Shown here piece after piece: positions 61,014 through 64,000 of a stretch of DNA of 64,000 nt. The notes below the pieces were generated by a model. That model was not told where the DNA came from and ran no database searches. It worked only from the letters and a program-made list of their open reading frames with translations. The stretch is from Zychaea mexicana (taxonomy: Eukaryota > Mucoromycota > Mucoromycetes > Mucorales > Lichtheimiaceae). The position numbers and the translations under genes were made by a program. Position 1 is the first letter of the stretch. Each line of letters starts with the position of its first letter. The stretch covers positions 157,657 through 221,656 of the forward strand of contig NW_026516738.1 in the NCBI RefSeq assembly GCF_025766255.1. Reading direction: 5' to 3'.

Positions 61014-61104
61014 TTCTTACACTTTTGTAATTCCATACTCCTTAAGTAGTATTCGATATTATTCACTTTATATGATCGGAATGAATTGATTATTTATTGT
61101 ATCA

Positions 61105-63227
61105 TTACATCTTTAAAACACACATAACTTTGGTCCTGACGCCTTGCTTGCCGTTGTACTTCTCGAGAAAATACTTGACAGTATTCTCTTTATTGCCAAT
61201 CTTGTCCGCCATATCTAAAATGTCAGAGCACTTGGGCAGCATGTAGCGTGTGTGAGGGTATTCCATATAGTTTCCACCTTCACAGAGGGGCGTAAGTGAA
61301 GTGTCCAATGGCGCATCAAAGTAGTGCCGCTTGATTTCATTTGCATCAGCTTCTTCCAGAGTTGGTGGATTCCAATTTGGTTTTGTTCGAGTGACGAGCG
61401 TTGCCCGCGTTCCTTCAGAAAACTCGCTTCCAGCCTATATTACATGAGTTAACGAAATAAATTCAGAAAATTTAACAACACCAGTGCATCGATAGAGAGA
61501 AGTACTAAAGAAATGTTAGCTTACCAAGCACTTGCCAGCTAGTTGATACTCCAATCGCATACAATCTATAAACGAGAGACGTGCCCCGGTATGATACAGC
61601 TGCAGCGAGATTTTCATTGATGTGGGCGACATTCCGCTAAGTCGGTCAAGTGTTTCTTTTGCCCAGTCTACAGCTACCTTTTCATTCTTGAGGGCAGCAA
61701 TAATTTCTTCCATTGTTTCGTGGTTAAAGCATCTACAAAGGACTTATTGTACTTAATTCTCTCATCGCTTGTCGCATACTATTCATAAATAATGTAGTCG
61801 CATGAGTTATATTACCGATTGATTGCTGGATAAATATCGCCGCCTAAAGAAAATGGCGCCTCCTGCTCCATATCCGCCGAAAATCTTTCAATGACTGCAT
61901 TGATGGCATTTTGGTCCAATGAACCTTGGCTCTGGGATGCAAGTTCTTTGAGGGCACTTTCTAAACTGTCTAGATGTTTTGTCGGGACGTAATGTGTCGC
62001 TATACCAGCATAGCTAAGGAAAGAAATTGAAAAAAAAAATATTGATGTCGTATTGGTAAACAGTTGATATGGGAGCTACTGTATTTGAAGCGTATAAAAC
62101 TTACAATACATCGGCTCCACGTAGACGTTTACCGGTTAAACCAATATAAGGTCCGAGAGATCCATCCAGCCGTGGCATCCAAAAAGACGCACTGGCATCC
62201 GAGAAGAGGCCTATCGAATTTTCAGGCATCGCAAAGACAGTATTCTCCGTAGCGATGCGGAAAGGACCGTTCATTGTAAGACCAACGCCACCGCCCACTT
62301 CGGTATTAATCAGTAAGAATGTTATTTGTTTTGCACGAGAAACGGAGAAGCCCATACATAAATATATACGTACTGGTGATGCCATCGATCAACGCGATAT
62401 AAGGTTTCTGAATGCTGCCAATCAAATGGTCCTTGCGATACTGTCTATTGAAAATATACGTAATATCATCATTGCGGCCTTCTTGAGCTAAATCCAGTAA
62501 AGCTGCAAACGACTTTGTCAGCGTTCATTATACGATAGGCGCTGTGTGTTTCAGTTTATCTACCTTTGATATCACCGCCTGCACAGAAAGCCTTTCCTCC
62601 GTTGCCCCTGACAAAGATCGCCTTGCATGCATCGGACTTTTCCCACGTCTGGATGTTGTCATTAAATCAACCCTTCTTGTTGCTTCCCTCTTTCTTTATG
62701 AATAACTCACTAAAAGTCTTTCGCAGATGATATCGCACATCGTGTAGTTTATCGCGTTCAGATTTTTTGGACGATTGAGAAGTATTTCGCAGATACCACT
62801 TGGGTGCTGATGTGTCAGTACTTCAGCCTATGATCACGAAGGAATTGTGATTAATAAGCACAGAGACACGCGAGAAAAAATGGTCCAGCAAAGGCCAGTT
62901 TCTTCATAATAACACTTACATCGCCATCACCTTTATTCGATACAGGATGATGGTGGGTTGCTATGGTAGTATGCTGTTGGGCAGAGAAAAATGGGTAAGA
63001 ACGGTTTTTCTTTTTTGCATAAAGTGTTGTCGCAGTTTGCAGTCAGGTTTTACCGAAAATTTCGACGCAGGTGAGGAGGAAACTAGACGCTTTTGCACGG
63101 CAAGCAGTCGCTGCGCGGCAGTCGTTGTTGCACTGTGTGAACTCTCTGTTGAATTGATAGTCATACCAGACACCTTGGTCAGTTGAGAAGTGCGAATTGC
63201 AGAAGAGAGAAATCTACCCAAGAGCAT
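61105..63227 (-). CDS. EHD3: 3-hydroxyisobutyryl-CoA hydrolase, mitochondrial
   Basis: This enoyl-CoA-hydratase-superfamily enzyme frees 3-hydroxyisobutyrate from CoA in valine breakdown. Exons in transcript order are 63054-63227, 62920-62973, 62711-62827, 62564-62648, 62374-62502, 62105-62297, 61816-62013, 61525-61732 and 61105-61434, giving 495 residues. The first ~45 residues form an Arg/Ser/Thr-rich presequence. The CoA/oxyanion-hole block is NGGKAFCAGGDIKALL, followed by ALIDGITMGGGVGLTM and the catalytic Glu/Asp segment MPENSIGLFSDASASFWMPR; Glu and Asp match the human active-site pair. It converges with the flavoprotein gene, with only 91 bp between stops. Confidence 0.95.
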
Positions 63228-63585
63228 AAAATTAGAGAAGATGTGAAGGCGTGCGGAATATGGTGGGAGTCAGCTTGAAGGGAGTTTCTGAGACCCAATT
63301 TTCAACCTTTATAGAAATTTCCCATCACCTGCAAATGCCACGAAATATAGCGCAATCGACAGCTTTCGATGAGAGGAACACGGTGTGCTAAATTTTATTT
63401 TGATTGAGCCATTTGTCGTTGCGCAATAACACCTCAAAGTTTCCGTATTTGGCCCTATTTGGCTGGGATACAATCGTTTTTTGCGTTCAAAGTCTACACC
63501 ATTTCGCTTTGAACTAACGCAATTAGCACTTCTTCCATTTACTATCGAACCATTACTTCCCATCACAACTCCATTGCAATTCAAC
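63228..63585. other. Divergent promoter region, HIBCH gene / terminal partial gene
   Basis: This 358-bp spacer separates two head-to-head start codons. It is AT-rich with no clear element, and contains the promoters of both genes. Confidence 0.45.
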
Positions 63586-64000
63586 ATGCCTAAACCAAGC
63601 AAAAGATCCCTCAAGGGAAAAGCCAACTACTACAACGGCAAAAAAGCGAAGTTACAGCGCGAAACAGAAGAACGCGTTGAAACGCGTGAGGAGCAGCCTG
63701 CGCCTGCCTCTGACGAAGTAGCCCACGTCAGCGATGAAGATATCAGCGACGAAGAAATCATTGGTGAAGACTATTCTGACTTCACCGAAGAAGAACTCGT
63801 CAGAGTCACCAATCAGGTATCCAGTGGTTTCCTTGTCTGGAGCGAAGGTGCTGATAAAAAAGGGCGTGGCACCCTCTATCATAAGAATGATCCACGTACT
63901 ATTGCGAGTAAAGAACGAAAGGAGCGAGAAAAGGCAGCAGGCTCTCAGCGCATCGAAGAAGCTTTTGGATTTCAGAAAATCGAATTGAAAAGAGCTAAGG
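63586..64000 (+). CDS. N-terminal part of an unrecognised charged protein, possibly transposon-related (3' truncated)
   Basis: An ATG opens an uninterrupted frame of 138 codons that runs off the window. It begins MPKPSKRSLKGKANYYNGKK, then an acidic stretch around residues 45-70 (SDEDISDEEIIGEDYSD), then ELVRVTNQVSSGFLVW, GRGTLYHKNDPRTIASKERK and EKAAGSQRIEEAFGFQ. The order (basic start, acidic middle, YHKNxxRTIxxKxxK then a helix) recalls leaders of DDE-type transposases in Mucoromycota and Glomeromycotina, but I recall this only loosely. No catalytic domain is within view. It could equally be a lineage-specific gene. Confidence 0.5.
   Translation, partial: MPKPSKRSLKGKANYYNGKKAKLQRETEERVETREEQPAPASDEVAHVSDEDISDEEIIGEDYSDFTEEELVRVTNQVSSGFLVWSEGADKKGRGTLYHKNDPRTIASKERKEREKAAGSQRIEEAFGFQKIELKRAK

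Overview
The window looks like a eukaryotic, fungal nuclear contig, most probably from an early-diverging filamentous fungus (Mucoromycota; Mucorales is my best guess). The evidence is gene architecture (single genes on both strands, many short GT-AG introns of about 50-260 nt, tiny first coding exons, pyrimidine-rich 5' leaders) and the protein set (RSC7, APC8, YPT1, CDC48, forkhead and bHLH factors, DUF1479, a BRAT1-like protein). I saw no rRNA, tRNA, CRISPR array or intact transposon. Exon joins were worked out by hand from splice sites, reading frame and family conservation; each listed gene model closes in frame.

Layout. 1-8.2 kb: the 3' part of a PFA4-type palmitoyltransferase, TIM23, an RSC7/SWP82 chromatin-remodelling subunit and the mitochondrial cysteine desulfurase NFS1. 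8.2-10.7 kb is largely non-coding. 10.7-22.0 kb is dense: a multi-PH-domain protein, a cold-shock-domain RNA-binding protein containing a 9-nt microexon, a DUF1479 Fe(II)/2-oxoglutarate oxygenase with a GC-AG intron, APC8/CDC23 with a short C-terminus, and deoxyhypusine hydroxylase. A bHLH factor follows at 24.0-25.3 kb, then about 6.4 kb of gene-poor DNA. 31.6-42.6 kb holds an Mpv17/PMP22 membrane protein, a BRAT1-like HEAT-repeat gene head-to-head with CDC48 across 184 bp, and a forkhead factor. 42.6-52.9 kb is sparse, with a DUF3176-like membrane protein and a secreted LysM/double-psi-barrel protein. 52.9-64.0 kb carries an OB-fold protein, NME6-type nucleoside diphosphate kinase, YPT1, an aromatic-hydroxylase-like flavoprotein that has lost a FAD motif, 3-hydroxyisobutyryl-CoA hydrolase, and the truncated start of a possible transposon-related protein at the right edge.

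The genes do not form a pathway cluster. Most are housekeeping genes (protein import, Fe-S synthesis, eIF5A hypusination, cell cycle, ERAD, vesicle traffic, valine catabolism), interspersed with lineage-specific regulators. The most unusual item is the 819-residue BRAT1-like protein, which has near the animal length and an Asp-Cys-Tyr C-terminal motif. In animals BRAT1 works with the Integrator endonuclease INTS11.
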